Position numbers and translations under genes: made by a program. Shown here piece by piece: positions 1 through 8,547 of a stretch of DNA of 64,000 nucleotides. Source of the DNA: CG2-30-58-95 sp964618215. GTDB taxonomy: Bacteria; Chloroflexota; Anaerolineae; Anaerolineales; Villigracilaceae. How positions within the stretch are numbered: the stretch's first letter is position 1; every line of letters starts with the position of its first letter. The stretch covers positions 55,594-119,593 of the forward strand of contig CAZTZE010000005.1 of NCBI GenBank assembly GCA_964618215.1. Direction: 5' to 3'. Below the pieces are notes generated by a model that worked only from the letters and a program-made list of their open reading frames with translations, was not told the DNA's origin and did not search any database.

Positions 1-210
1 AATGTCATGTATGAACTTGGAGTGGCACATACACTAGGAAAAGAAACACTTATCATATACAGAAAAGATGAAAACATTAAGTTCCCTTTTGACCTCGCTC
101 ATATCCGCAGAATAGAATATGAAAACACTCCTGTTGGCGGCGCAAAATTGGTTTCAGAATTGAAGGCAACTATTCAAGCAATATTAAGTCCAGAGAAAAT
201 CGGCGGCTAA
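1..210 (+). CDS. C-terminal fragment of a TIR-like / nucleoside 2-deoxyribosyltransferase-like protein
   Basis: The frame is open from base 1, so the gene starts outside the window and only the last 69 residues are seen. The fragment begins with NVMYELGVAHTLGK. This resembles the motif (PNVxYELGxAHALGK) that closes the nucleotide-binding core of small TIR-like and deoxyribosyltransferase-like folds, where the Glu is often catalytic. It is followed by a beta strand (TLIIY) and a C-terminal helix. The stop codon lies inside the GGCTAAC core of an attC-like site, the position expected for a gene that is an integron cassette. The exact substrate (NAD, nucleoside or none) cannot be told from this fragment. 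Confidence 0.5.
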   Translation, partial: NVMYELGVAHTLGKETLIIYRKDENIKFPFDLAHIRRIEYENTPVGGAKLVSELKATIQAILSPEKIGG

Positions 211-333
211 CACCGGCTCCAGCGGACAGCGGCTCTGCCGCTCGCGCGCAGGCGCGGTTTGCCAGAATGTGCAATAATTGTGAAAGAGTCTCGCCAGTCC
301 CGCCGCTGCTGGCGGTGGGTGAAGTCGTTAGCC
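205..333 (+). repeat. attC-like site 1 (cassette recombination site candidate)
   Basis: A 7-bp perfect inverted pair, GGCTAAC at 205-211 and GTTAGCC at 327-333, brackets about 115 bp of imperfectly palindromic GC-rich sequence. The first core overlaps the stop codon of the preceding gene, as in integron cassettes. The inner arms (CGGCTCCAGCGGACAGCGGC and AGTCTCGCCAGTCCCGCCGC) recur at 870-998 and, inverted, at 51672-51796. The core fits RYYYAAC/GTTRRRY only loosely, so this is called attC-like. No integrase gene is in the window. Confidence 0.5.
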
Positions 334-406
334 TGCTTTGATGCAAGAATATGAGTTTTAAGCGCCAGAAACCATAAAGCGGGTCAATTGTGCTAAAATC
401 CATGTT

Positions 407-613
407 ATGAAAGTTCGTGATGCCATCAAACTCATCGAAGCCGACGGCTGGTACTTGGTTGTCACAAAAGGCAGCCACGGACAGTATAAGCACCCAACAA
501 AACCTGGGCGTGTGACTGTTGCGGGGCATCCGAGTCACGATTTAGCGCCAGGGACTTTAAACAGCATTCTCAAGCAAGCGCAAATCAAGAAGCCGAAAAG
601 CGGCGAGAGGTAA
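407..613 (+). CDS. hicA: HicA family mRNA interferase toxin
   Basis: The 68-residue protein has the usual size and double-stranded-RNA-binding-like fold of HicA. KVRDAIKLIEADGW forms the first helix, and GSHGQYKHP carries the conserved catalytic His in the G-S-H motif. The strand VTVAGHPSHDLAPGTL and helix LNSILKQA complete the fold. HicA toxins cut mRNA and are neutralised by HicB. The antitoxin starts two bases after the stop, so the pair is co-transcribed and probably translationally coupled. The pair lies between two attC-like sites, as expected for a toxin-antitoxin cassette of an integron array. Family assignment is firm; toxicity is inferred. Confidence 0.9.
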   Translation: MKVRDAIKLIEADGWYLVVTKGSHGQYKHPTKPGRVTVAGHPSHDLAPGTLNSILKQAQIKKPKSGER

Positions 614-615
614 CT

Positions 616-831
616 ATGTATCGCTTCCTTATCATTATCGAAAAAGCAAATGGCAATTACTCTGCTTATTCCCCGGATTTGCCCGGCTGTATTGCCACAG
701 GCAAGACACGCGAAGAAACAGAACGCAACATGCACGAAGCCGTTGAAATGCACGTACAAGGTATGATCGAAGATAACGCGCCTGTCCCCGAAAGTGTCTC
801 ACTTGCAGAATATATTGCTGTAACAGTGTAA
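616..831 (+). CDS. hicB: HicB family antitoxin
   Basis: This 71-residue protein has the HicB RNase-H-like core: YRFLIIIEKANGNYSAYSPDLPGC, then a Thr/Arg-rich helix (TREETERNMHEAVEMH). It lacks the C-terminal DNA-binding domain (HTH or ribbon-helix-helix) found in longer HicB proteins, so it is the short form. It would bind and block HicA encoded just upstream. How the operon is repressed is not visible, because the DNA-binding part is missing. About 40 bases after the stop a second attC-like site begins. Confidence 0.88.
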   Translation: MYRFLIIIEKANGNYSAYSPDLPGCIATGKTREETERNMHEAVEMHVQGMIEDNAPVPESVSLAEYIAVTV

Positions 832-869
832 TCAGCTATGGGATATTTGGTGAGGGAAAAGCGGGCTTA

Positions 870-998
870 CAACGACTCCGCCGCTCGCGAACGGCGCGCG
901 TTTGGTTTCGACGGGCTCAACCCAAGTGCCAGAAATAGCGCGATAATGAGAAGAGTCTCGCCAGTCCCGCCGCTGGCGCTGAGCCATTCCGTTGGTGC
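870..998 (+). repeat. attC-like site 2
   Basis: It shares its inner arms with site 1: CGACTCCGCCGCTCGCG near 872-888 and GAGTCTCGCCAGTCCCGCCG at 953-972. Outer cores are CAAC at 870-873 and GTTGGTGC at 991-998. It follows hicB and precedes mazE, so it would close the hicAB cassette. The cores are poorer than in site 1. The family resemblance to sites 1 and 3 is the main support. Confidence 0.42.
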
Positions 999-1045
999 GC
1001 TCGGTCTTTACCACAAATAGCACTTGATTAATGACGCGAAAAGGT

Positions 1046-1064
1046 GTATCTTTGTTGTAGATAC
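1046..1064 (+). promoter_or_regulatory. Candidate mazEF autoregulatory operator
   Basis: GTATCT (1046-1051) and AGATAC (1059-1064) form an inverted repeat 18 bp upstream of the mazE start and just before the ribosome binding site GAAAGGAG. MazE/AbrB-type antitoxins usually repress their own operon through such palindromes. The role is inferred from position. Confidence 0.4.
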
Positions 1065-1081
1065 GAAAGGAGATAGCCCCG

Positions 1082-1324
1082 ATGCTCACAAAAGTCCAGA
1101 AGTGGGGTAACAGCCTTGCGCTGCGTATCCCCAAAGCGTTTGCGACAGATGCTCAGTTAGCGAATGATTCGGTTGTAGAAATCTCGCTGATTGATGGTCA
1201 AATTGTTATTATGCCTGTTACTATTCCAAATTGGACACTGGAACAGTTGTTGGCAGGCATCAATAACGATAATATTCATCGTGAAACCAACACTGGTAAT
1301 GCCATAGGCAACGAAATCTGGTGA
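1082..1324 (+). CDS. mazE: MazE/AbrB-type antitoxin
   Basis: The 80-residue protein opens with the swapped-hairpin AbrB/MazE domain: MLTKVQKWGNSLALRIPKAF, then strands VEISLIDGQIVIMPV. The tail (WTLEQLLAGINNDNIHRE) is the typical toxin-binding extension. A GGAG ribosome binding site lies about 10 bases upstream. It precedes mazF by four bases. Together they form a type II module that follows attC-like site 2, so it is probably the last cassette of the array at this end. No attC is seen after mazF. Confidence 0.9.
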   Translation: MLTKVQKWGNSLALRIPKAFATDAQLANDSVVEISLIDGQIVIMPVTIPNWTLEQLLAGINNDNIHRETNTGNAIGNEIW

Positions 1325-1328
1325 AACT

Positions 1329-1664
1329 ATGGCATATATTCCGAATCGTGGTGATATTGTTTGGATTACTTTCAATCCACAGGCAGGACATGAACAGGCA
1401 GGGCGGCGACCTGCGTTAGTTTTGTCGCCAGCGGCTTATAACGGTAAAGTTGGATTAGCCATTCTCTGCCCTATCACAAGCCAGGTCAAAGGGTATCCAT
1501 TTGAAGTAGTGATGCCTGATGGGTGGAAAATCAGCGGAGCAATTTTGTCAGACCAGGTGAAAAGCCTTGATTGGAAAGCAAGACAAGCGGAATTGGTTTG
1601 TAAATTGCCTTCAACAACGGTAGACGAAGTATTGCAAAAACTCAACACGCTCTTAAGTCGGTGA
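1329..1664 (+). CDS. mazF: MazF/PemK family endoribonuclease toxin
   Basis: The 111-residue length is typical for MazF. Conserved features are RGDIVWITFNPQAGHEQAGR, then RPALVLSP, ILCPITSQVKGYPFEV and LSDQVKSLDWKAR. These carry the family Arg and Thr/Ser positions of the sequence-specific mRNA interferase fold. The protein should cut single-stranded mRNA until MazE binds it. The stop lies 12 bases from the end of the convergent dapA-like gene, so the cassette array meets ordinary chromosome here. Confidence 0.92.
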   Translation: MAYIPNRGDIVWITFNPQAGHEQAGRRPALVLSPAAYNGKVGLAILCPITSQVKGYPFEVVMPDGWKISGAILSDQVKSLDWKARQAELVCKLPSTTVDEVLQKLNTLLSR

Positions 1665-1676
1665 TTTTCTTTTCAG

Positions 1677-2612
1677 TCAGCGGCTCTCGTGTGGCAAAGA
1701 GCGCCCACCGATTAGTGCCTGCTCTTCCACTTCCTTCGTCGCCTCCACCAGCGGCGGGCGGACCGGCCAGCGCGGGAAGCCGTGCTGCCGCGCCAGCAAA
1801 GCCTTCAAGATGGGTGGGAAGGGCATGTAACGCTCAAGCACATGCCGGGCAGCCGTTACGCGGGCTTGCAAGGGGGCAACATCTTCGCCCCTCTGCCATG
1901 CGTCCCAAAGTTTGCGCAGATCAGGCGAGATCAAATTGGCCGCGGCGGTGATGCAGCCCTGGGCTTCGTTCTCCAGCGACAATTGCAAATACGAATCCGT
2001 GCCGGTCAAAACCAGCAGATCGCTGCCGAAGCGCGCCCCCAGGTGACGGGCAAAATCGGCCTCGTGGGAAGATTCTTTGATACCAGCGAACTGCTGTGGA
2101 AAAGCCCCTTTCAGCCGCGCCAGCAGATCTAGCGAGAAGCCGACGCCCGTCAGTGAGGGGATGTGATAACCCAGCAGGTAGCCATCCATCGGAACTGCCC
2201 GCCGAATGACCTCGCTGAAAAAGGCGAAGAGGCCCTCGTCGCTGACCTTGCGGAAGTAATAGGGCGGCAGGACGACGACAGCCGCGAAGCCCATGTCGAA
2301 GGCGGCCCGCGTCAGGTGGACTGTCTCAGCCAGGCTGGGAGTCCCGGTACCGGCCAGCAGGCGGAAGTCCGGGTGCGTTTCGTGAACCGCCAGGGCGGCG
2401 CGGAAAATATCCGCGCGTTCATCCGGCGAAAAGGAAGGCCCCTCACCCGTCGTCCCCAAGAGGAGCGCGCCGTGACAGCCACGGTTGGCAAGAAAGGCCA
2501 GGAACGGCGTGACCGCCGCCAGGTCCGGCGCGTGCGCAGCACCTACTCGGTAATCGGCTTTGAGTGGAGTAACAGCGGCGGCATAGACGCCTGCCAGGGG
2601 ATGATTGGTCAT
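1677..2612 (-). CDS. DapA-family (dihydrodipicolinate synthase / N-acetylneuraminate lyase) aldolase
   Basis: A class I aldolase of about 311 residues. Seen: the GTTGEG loop, a Tyr in GYHIP, and the Schiff-base Lys in FAGIKESS, all diagnostic of the family. Start chosen at the ATG with AGGAGA just upstream, which removes a long non-homologous N-terminal stretch. The substrate is unclear. The family includes 4-hydroxy-tetrahydrodipicolinate synthase and several sugar-acid lyases, and no lysine genes lie nearby. It is the last gene of a three-gene minus operon. Odd: residues about 21-27 (YRVGAAH) are encoded by a copy of a dispersed 19-bp repeat, apparently an in-frame insertion in the N-terminal loop (compare finding on this repeat). 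Confidence 0.82.
   Translation of the reverse strand: MTNHPLAGVYAAAVTPLKADYRVGAAHAPDLAAVTPFLAFLANRGCHGALLLGTTGEGPSFSPDERADIFRAALAVHETHPDFRLLAGTGTPSLAETVHLTRAAFDMGFAAVVVLPPYYFRKVSDEGLFAFFSEVIRRAVPMDGYLLGYHIPSLTGVGFSLDLLARLKGAFPQQFAGIKESSHEADFARHLGARFGSDLLVLTGTDSYLQLSLENEAQGCITAAANLISPDLRKLWDAWQRGEDVAPLQARVTAARHVLERYMPFPPILKALLARQHGFPRWPVRPPLVEATKEVEEQALIGGRSLPHESR
2533..2551 (-). repeat. 19-bp dispersed repeat, copy inside the DapA-family gene
   Basis: On the minus strand the sequence reads ACCGAGTAGGTGCTGCGCA. Identical 19-mers occur at 16297-16315 and 47200-47218 on the plus strand, and a longer form at 57918-57960. Here it is translated as YRVGAAH. Confidence 0.85.
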
Positions 2613-2628
2613 ATTTCTCCTGATATTC

Positions 2629-3474
2629 TTATTCCACGCCTTGCACGAATTCGCGGGCGGCCTCATCCGGCGGTTGCAAGTCGCGGCCTGTACTGGAAAG
2701 ATAACGCTGGTTGTCGAGAACCCACAGGTACAGGTCGCCCTCCGTTTTGCCGGGGAATTCTTCGAGAATATCACTTTCGCGAATGACTTGGAGGATGGGC
2801 AGGTAGACCGCCTCGTACCAATGCGCAACCGCTTCATCTTCAGAGACATCCCGCTTCAAATCCAGCCCCATAAAATAACGGTGCACGGCGATATGCTCGA
2901 GCATGCGGCTGAAACCATCCGGGATGGTCAATTTGATGTTCGCCTGCGGGCAGATGCGGTCGAGGTTGGTGCGTTCAAGGAAGTTCACCTTCTCACCCAG
3001 GATTTCCAGGTCTTCCGGGCGGAGGTCGGGTGTGATGTTGACTTTAGTCAGGCATTCACGTACCTCGGCGTCTATGAAAACCTGCCCCTGCTCGCGGGCG
3101 ACCGAGACGCGATGGTGACCGTCTACCACGAAGTAGACCTCGCCAACCTTGTAAAGCACTACCGGCGGCAGGCTGATATCTTCATAGAAAGCGCGGTCAA
3201 TGCGTTGCCAGCGATCGGCGCTATCGCTCCTTTTCGGCAGGAAAGCCCGGTCAAATTGCTGGTAGCGGTTCAGGCTGCCAACAATTCTTTTGACCTCCAC
3301 AACTTGGACGCCGCGATAGACCGGCCCGCCGATGCGCAGCTTCTCCTTGACCTGATCATAAGAGAGCAAGGTGCCCGGCTGGCCGGTGAGGGCGGCTTGG
3401 ACGCCATTCAAGAAGGCCTTGAAGCGGGCGCGGGAAAAATCATCCTTTACGCGAAAAGCCAGTCCATCGCTCAC
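2629..3474 (-). CDS. ParB/sulfiredoxin-fold domain protein
   Basis: The 281-residue protein has a ParB/Srx-like core: YFVVDGHHRVSVAREQG is the classic DGHHR motif that binds and hydrolyses nucleotide in ParB, sulfiredoxin and related proteins. It is preceded by a strand (PPVVLYKVGE) and followed by IDAEVRE. The C-terminal half (about residues 150-281) has no motif I recognise and contains many acidic and aromatic residues. Start is GTG at 3474, overlapping the stop of the upstream phosphoesterase (GTGA), so the two are translationally coupled. It lies far from any parA-like gene, so a chromosome partition role is unlikely; a regulatory or nucleotide-hydrolysing role is possible. Confidence 0.65.
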   Translation of the reverse strand: MSDGLAFRVKDDFSRARFKAFLNGVQAALTGQPGTLLSYDQVKEKLRIGGPVYRGVQVVEVKRIVGSLNRYQQFDRAFLPKRSDSADRWQRIDRAFYEDISLPPVVLYKVGEVYFVVDGHHRVSVAREQGQVFIDAEVRECLTKVNITPDLRPEDLEILGEKVNFLERTNLDRICPQANIKLTIPDGFSRMLEHIAVHRYFMGLDLKRDVSEDEAVAHWYEAVYLPILQVIRESDILEEFPGKTEGDLYLWVLDNQRYLSSTGRDLQPPDEAAREFVQGVE

Positions 3475-4097
3475 GATGCATCCACCTCAAAGAGATGATA
3501 GGAATACACATTTATAACCGTCGTCGCGCCCACCCGTGTCACCCGCGGCGCCAGGTTGCCCATCGGCAAGGTATGCCCATGCAGGAAATAGCGCGGCTTG
3601 AAAATGCGAATGAAATCCGCAAACGCCGAGAACCCGAGATGCGCCCGGTCGTCTTCGTCGTGGATGCCGCGCGGCGGGGAATGGGCAATCAGGATGTCCA
3701 GCGCGCGGCCATACCGAAGCTGCCGCCAGAGCAGCGCGGGCGCGATCTTCATCATTCGCAAATACATCTCTGCCTGCGTGTATTGGTTGATCCGGGTTGG
3801 ATGGTAGCGGATGCTGCCTCCCATCCCGGCAATGAGCAAGCCTTTCACACATCTCACCTGCTGGTCCAAAAACACACATCCCTCCGCCCGTGAATCAGGC
3901 AAGCCTGGCTGGTAAAGAGGGTCGTGATTTCCGGGAACGTACAACAAGGGTTTATTCAACCCCGAAACCAGGAACTCAAGATACTCGTAGGCCAGATCGC
4001 CGCAGCCGATGACGAGATCCACCTCACCGAAACGCTCCTTGACCTGCGGGGTGTAGATGCGTTCATCAATCTGATCACTGACGGCCAATATTTTCAT
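3471..4097 (-). CDS. Calcineurin-like metallophosphoesterase
   Basis: About 208 residues from the ATG at 4097, which has GGAGGG upstream. Metal-binding motifs appear in order: ILAVSDQID (usual D-x-H altered to D-Q), VIGCGDLAYEY (GD), YVPGNHDPLY (GNHD), IAHSPP and FLHGHTLP (GH-x-H). The first motif lacks the His of DxH, as seen in some subfamilies. Substrate unknown. It is the first gene of the operon with the ParB/Srx-like and DapA-like genes, overlapping the next gene by four bases. Confidence 0.85.
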   Translation of the reverse strand: MKILAVSDQIDERIYTPQVKERFGEVDLVIGCGDLAYEYLEFLVSGLNKPLLYVPGNHDPLYQPGLPDSRAEGCVFLDQQVRCVKGLLIAGMGGSIRYHPTRINQYTQAEMYLRMMKIAPALLWRQLRYGRALDILIAHSPPRGIHDEDDRAHLGFSAFADFIRIFKPRYFLHGHTLPMGNLAPRVTRVGATTVINVYSYHLFEVDAS

Positions 4098-4242
4098 TGC
4101 GACCCTCCGGATTGTATTTTGCCCTAAAGCGGGCATCCCTGCAAGGGTAGAAAGCGCATGCACCAAATGAAAAAGACATGTTGCTATTTCCCTCTTTGGT
4201 GGCTATAATTCATTCAAGTTCTGTGCGCACAAGGAGGCCGGT

Positions 4243-6132
4243 CTGGAAAACACAAGGAATATCACCAACCCACTCAAAGAAGACGCCAGTGGCGAAACAC
4301 CGGGTCAACGAGATCTGACCGGGGTTACGCTCGTTAACCGCTACGTGATTCAAGAGGTGATCGGGGTTGGCGGCATGGGCTCGGTTTATCGCGCCCGCGA
4401 CCTTCACTTCCCGAACGTGGTCAAGTTGGTCGCGGTCAAGGAAATGATCAACAGCGCCTCCGATCCGCTGATCCGCAAGACGATCGTCCAGAACTTCGAG
4501 CGCGAGGCCAATATCCTGGCCACCCTGAATCATACATCTATTCCCAGAATTTATGACTATTTCTCCCATGGGGAGCGCTCGTACCTGGTGCTGGAATTTA
4601 TCAACGGGAAAGACCTCGAGGTGATCATCGAGCAAACGGAGGGTTTCCTGCTCGAGGAGCAAGTACTGGTTTGGGCAATCGAGTTATGCGACGTGCTTAG
4701 TTTCCTGCATAGCCACAAGCCGGATGCGATCATCTTCCGCGATATGAAGCCATCCAACGTGATGATCAACCAGTCCCAGCACATCGTGCTGGTAGACTTT
4801 GGCATCGCCAAACCCTTCCAGACGGGGCAAAAAGGGACGATGATCGGCACGGAGGGATATTCTCCACCCGAACAATATCGCGGCGAGGCGACGCCGCTGG
4901 CGGATATTTATGCCTTGGGCGCCACGCTGCACCATGCTCTCACTCGCCGCGACCCGCGCCTGGAACCGCCTTTCTCCTTCTCTGAACGACCGGTGCGCAA
5001 GATCAACCCGGCCGTTTCCGCGGAAATGGAAGCCGTCATCAACACTGCCCTCCAATACAACCCGGAAGATCGCTACCCGAGCGCAGACGCCATGAAGGAG
5101 GCCTTGCTGACCGCCGGGCGCAAGACAGGCTTGCTCAACCGCATCGCTGGGACGACCGCCTCAATTCCATCCAGCAGTCTTAAGCCTCTCTGGACCTTCC
5201 AGTGCGAAGATGAAATCCGCAGCACACCGCTCCATTACAACGGGGTGATCTACGTTGGCTGCTATGACCATAATCTATATGCCTTGAATGCCGCCAGCGG
5301 TGAATTTCAATGGAAATATGCTACCGACGGCGGGGTGGTCACCCGTCCGGCTGCTTATGAAAATAATATTTACTTCGGCTCGGAAGACTATCGCCTGCAC
5401 GTCGTCAGCGCGCGTTCCGGGAAAGTGCTATGGACCTATTATACTGAGGCGCCCGTGCGTTCTTCGCCGCGCATCGCTGAAGGGCACGTCTTCTTTGGCT
5501 CAGACGACGCCCATATTCATGCGGTGAATGTGATGACCGGCCGGGCCTCCTGGCGTTTCGAGACTGTTGCGCCGATCCGCTCCACGCCCTTCGTGACCCA
5601 GGATGCCGTATTTGCCGGCTGCGAGAGCGGAGAATTCTATTGCGTAGATTTTGGGGGTGAACTGAAGTGGCGCTTCAAGGCAAAACTGGCCGTCACCTCC
5701 TCTCCCTGGGTGGAAGAAGGCGTCGTCTATTTCGGCTCGCTGGATAGCAGCTTTTATGCAGTGGATGCGCGCGCCGGCTGGGTCATCTGGCGCTTCCGCA
5801 TGGGGAAAGGCTCCATCGTCTCACCTTATCTGACCGAGGGGCTGGTTTTCACCGGATCTGCAGATGGCTTTATCTATGCCATCGAGGCGCGTACTTCAAA
5901 GGAAGTCTGGCGTTCCCGCACCGAACACCAGGTCAGCGGATCGCCGGTCGTCTACAAAGATTCGCTCTATTGCGGCACCGCAGATGGTACTCTCTATTGC
6001 CTGGAATACCGGACAGGCCGTTTGCGTTGGAAATATACTACCCGGGGAGCCATCACCAGCGCTCCTTTGGTCTATAATGACATCGTCTATGTGGGTTCTG
6101 CGGACCACTTCGTATACGCTCTGTTAGCCTGA
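4243..6132 (+). CDS. Ser/Thr protein kinase with C-terminal PQQ/WD40-like beta-propeller
   Basis: About 629 residues. Kinase motifs: GVGGMGSVYRARD glycine loop, VAVKEM Lys, RDMKPSNVMI catalytic loop with Phe in place of the usual His (FRD), LVDFGIAKPF and a GYSPPEQY segment. From about residue 300 there are seven or so repeats of the type VYVGSxDxxxYALxAxxGxxxW, a PQQ-type propeller probably sensing ligand or binding partners. No TM segment is obvious, so it looks cytoplasmic. The domain needs sequence before GTG 4345. A CTG at 4243 with AAGGAGG five bases upstream is the best start and is non-standard. It is the first gene of a kinase/phosphatase/FHA cluster. Confidence 0.88.
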   Translation: MENTRNITNPLKEDASGETPGQRDLTGVTLVNRYVIQEVIGVGGMGSVYRARDLHFPNVVKLVAVKEMINSASDPLIRKTIVQNFEREANILATLNHTSIPRIYDYFSHGERSYLVLEFINGKDLEVIIEQTEGFLLEEQVLVWAIELCDVLSFLHSHKPDAIIFRDMKPSNVMINQSQHIVLVDFGIAKPFQTGQKGTMIGTEGYSPPEQYRGEATPLADIYALGATLHHALTRRDPRLEPPFSFSERPVRKINPAVSAEMEAVINTALQYNPEDRYPSADAMKEALLTAGRKTGLLNRIAGTTASIPSSSLKPLWTFQCEDEIRSTPLHYNGVIYVGCYDHNLYALNAASGEFQWKYATDGGVVTRPAAYENNIYFGSEDYRLHVVSARSGKVLWTYYTEAPVRSSPRIAEGHVFFGSDDAHIHAVNVMTGRASWRFETVAPIRSTPFVTQDAVFAGCESGEFYCVDFGGELKWRFKAKLAVTSSPWVEEGVVYFGSLDSSFYAVDARAGWVIWRFRMGKGSIVSPYLTEGLVFTGSADGFIYAIEARTSKEVWRSRTEHQVSGSPVVYKDSLYCGTADGTLYCLEYRTGRLRWKYTTRGAITSAPLVYNDIVYVGSADHFVYALLA

Positions 6133-6161
6133 GCGGGTTGATAAATTCAAGGAGGCTTCAA

Positions 6162-7067
6162 GTGAAGATACCAGACATGCTGCGGAAAAGTAAGAAACGC
6201 TCAAAAGAGTCAAAATCTTCATTGGCTAACGTGAACACTACCCCACTCCTGGATCAGCAATTCCAGGCTGCCCTGGCCAAGGGCTTAAATTATCAGCCGC
6301 AACAATTGAGCGCCGGCTGCGGTTATTCGGTTGGGAAACAACGCGACCATAATGAAGATAGCCTGTTTTCGTTCACTATTACGATCGGTGGTGAAACCAA
6401 CAATGTTCCGCTCGGCCTGTATATCATTGCGGATGGGATGGGTGGGCACGAGCACGGTGAGGTTGCCAGTACTTTGGCCGTGCGCACAATAGCCGGGATT
6501 GTCCTGCGGAAACTCCTTCCATCCATCCTCAACCCATCCGAAGCGATGGACGAGTCACTTCAGGAACTCATGCGGATGGCTTTTGACGAAACACAGCGCG
6601 CCGTGCGGCAGGCCGCGCCGGGCGGCGGGACCACACTCACCGCCGCCCTTGTCCTCGGCAAGCAAGTGACCTTTGCCCACATCGGCGACAGCCGCGCTTA
6701 TCTCCTCCGTCCCGATAAGCGGATTGAGGCTCTCACCCGTGACCACTCGCTCGTCAGGCGTCTGGAGGAACTCGGCCAGATAACCGCGCAAGAGGCCAGT
6801 GTCCATCCCCAGCGCAATATCCTGTACCGGGCGCTGGGTCAGGGAGAGATGCTCGAGCCGGATATTTTCACCGCTCCGTTCCCGCAACCCGGCTACATCC
6901 TGCTGTGCAGCGATGGCCTGTGGGGGGTCTTGCCGGAAGAGGATATTTACCAGATTGTTAGCGAATCGCCCAATCTCCAAGCGGCGTGCCAAAATCTGAT
7001 TGCTGCGGCAAACGCAGCCGGCGGGCCAGATAATATCAGCGCGGTTTTGGTTCAATTATTTGGTTAG
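6162..7067 (+). CDS. PP2C-family Ser/Thr protein phosphatase
   Basis: 301 residues from GTG 6162, which has GGAGG eight bases upstream. PP2C metal-site motifs are present: KQRDHNEDSLF, IADGMGGHEHGEVAS, GGGTTLTAALV, FAHIGDSRAYLL, LTRDHSLV, LLCSDGLWGVL and GGPDNISAVLV. The domain fills about residues 55-300, after a basic Ser/Lys-rich N-terminal tail. It should remove phosphates added by the kinase encoded 30 bases upstream. The next gene begins one base after its stop, so the two are in one operon. Confidence 0.93.
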   Translation: MKIPDMLRKSKKRSKESKSSLANVNTTPLLDQQFQAALAKGLNYQPQQLSAGCGYSVGKQRDHNEDSLFSFTITIGGETNNVPLGLYIIADGMGGHEHGEVASTLAVRTIAGIVLRKLLPSILNPSEAMDESLQELMRMAFDETQRAVRQAAPGGGTTLTAALVLGKQVTFAHIGDSRAYLLRPDKRIEALTRDHSLVRRLEELGQITAQEASVHPQRNILYRALGQGEMLEPDIFTAPFPQPGYILLCSDGLWGVLPEEDIYQIVSESPNLQAACQNLIAAANAAGGPDNISAVLVQLFG

Positions 7068-7068
7068 G

Positions 7069-8547
7069 ATGTCCAAGAAATCGGACCACTATGCTCTTCT
7101 TAGCCTGCGACGGGATGCCACATCTGGAGAGATTCGGCGGGCATATTATGACGCCGCTCGCCGCCTTCACCCAGATAAAACGGATTCCGCGCAGGATTCT
7201 GAACTCTTCCTCGAGATCCAGGAGGCGTACCAGGTTCTCGCGGAGCCCAAGAAGCGCGCCAAATACGACGCCTCACTTCCGCCCGAGCCGGCCGAAGGCG
7301 ATCTGATTCGGCAAAATATACTCTACAGCCGGCAAGAGGTGACACGGACACGCGAGCCGCAACTGGTTTACGTCCTGCTCGAGTATTCAGCCGCTGTTGA
7401 TGAAAGTAGTCCTTCGGCGCCGCCGCTCAACCTGTGTCTGGTCTTGGACCGCTCGACATCCATGCGCGGCAAGAGCATGGATGTCGTCAAAGCCACCGCC
7501 ATCCAGTTGCTCCGGCGCTTGCGTCCCGAAGACACTCTTTCGATCGTGACCTTCAGCGACCGGGCCGAGACCATCATCCCGGCCACAGAAAATATCGAGC
7601 TGAAAAAGCTGGAAGCTCGCATCCAAATGCTCCAGACCTCTGGCGGGACTGAAATCTTCCAGGGATTAGAAAGCGGATATAACGAGGTGCTCCGAGGTCT
7701 AAAAGAATCCCAGGTCAACCACATCATCCTGCTTACTGACGGACGCACCTACGGCGATGAAGAGCAGTGCCTGGAGCTGGCAAAAAAAGCCGCCGAGGGC
7801 GGCATCGGCATCAGTGGATTGGGCATTGGGAATGAATGGAACGATGATTTTTTAGATGAACTCGCCAGTCTCACGGGTGGCAGCAGCCATTACGTTTCGC
7901 GGCCGCAGGATATCCAGCACATCCTGCTTGAGAAATTCAACAATCTGTGGCAGGTCTACGCCAAAGAAAGCACCCTGGAATTCAAGCTCAGTGAGGGGGT
8001 GGACCTGCGCTACGCCTTCCGGCTGCAACCGGAGGCCGGGCTTCTGCACGTCGAAAGCCCGCTGCGCCTCGGCTCGATCCTGAAAGATATTGACCTGAAA
8101 ATACTCATGGAGTTCATGCTCCAACCTCCCGGCGACCAAACCGAGATTGTGTCCTTGCTCGAGGGGGAACTAGTTGCCTCAGTCCCGACGCAGCCCTATC
8201 CCCTGCCTCCCATTCAGATCCATCTGGTACGACCAGTGGCCAATTCATCCGGATTACAAACGCCTCCAGAAGAAATCCTGAAAGCGCTTTCTCATCTAAC
8301 CCTTTATCGCCTCCAGGAACAGGCTCGTCTGGAGGTCGCGGCCGGGGATTATACCAAAGCCTCCCAACGTTTGCAGCGACTGGCGATTCACCTGATCGAG
8401 CAAGGGGAGCGAGGCTTGGCGCGCACCGCCCTTTTGGAAGCCGAAAACATCCAACGCAAGTACGCGTTCACCGAAGAGGGCAAGAAACAGATCAAATACG
8501 GTACCCGCGCCCTGCTCTTACCTGGGCAGAAGGAAAGTCCAGCATGA
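7069..8547 (+). CDS. DnaJ-domain / von Willebrand factor A fusion protein
   Basis: 492 residues. A J-domain covers about residues 7-68 with the HPD motif (RRLHPDKTD) and the closing helix RAKYDA. A VWA domain covers about 110-300 with a complete MIDAS signature DRSTSMRGKS and TDGRTYGD. The rest is a beta-rich VWA-associated region and a C-terminal helical tail with TPR-like character (AAGDYTKASQRLQRL). Fusing a Hsp70 co-chaperone domain to a metal-dependent adhesion domain is unusual. It may recruit DnaK to a protein complex assembled by the neighbouring kinase, phosphatase and FHA proteins. Its stop overlaps the next start by four bases (ATGA). Confidence 0.85.
   Translation: MSKKSDHYALLSLRRDATSGEIRRAYYDAARRLHPDKTDSAQDSELFLEIQEAYQVLAEPKKRAKYDASLPPEPAEGDLIRQNILYSRQEVTRTREPQLVYVLLEYSAAVDESSPSAPPLNLCLVLDRSTSMRGKSMDVVKATAIQLLRRLRPEDTLSIVTFSDRAETIIPATENIELKKLEARIQMLQTSGGTEIFQGLESGYNEVLRGLKESQVNHIILLTDGRTYGDEEQCLELAKKAAEGGIGISGLGIGNEWNDDFLDELASLTGGSSHYVSRPQDIQHILLEKFNNLWQVYAKESTLEFKLSEGVDLRYAFRLQPEAGLLHVESPLRLGSILKDIDLKILMEFMLQPPGDQTEIVSLLEGELVASVPTQPYPLPPIQIHLVRPVANSSGLQTPPEEILKALSHLTLYRLQEQARLEVAAGDYTKASQRLQRLAIHLIEQGERGLARTALLEAENIQRKYAFTEEGKKQIKYGTRALLLPGQKESPA

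Noticed and set aside
170..538. Minus-strand frame across attC-like site 1
   Set aside because: It overlaps hicA and the palindromic site; Ser/Cys/Arg-rich without homology.
2605..3498. 297-codon plus-strand frame
   Set aside because: Antisense to the ParB/Srx-like gene, which has the DGHHR motif and operon overlaps.
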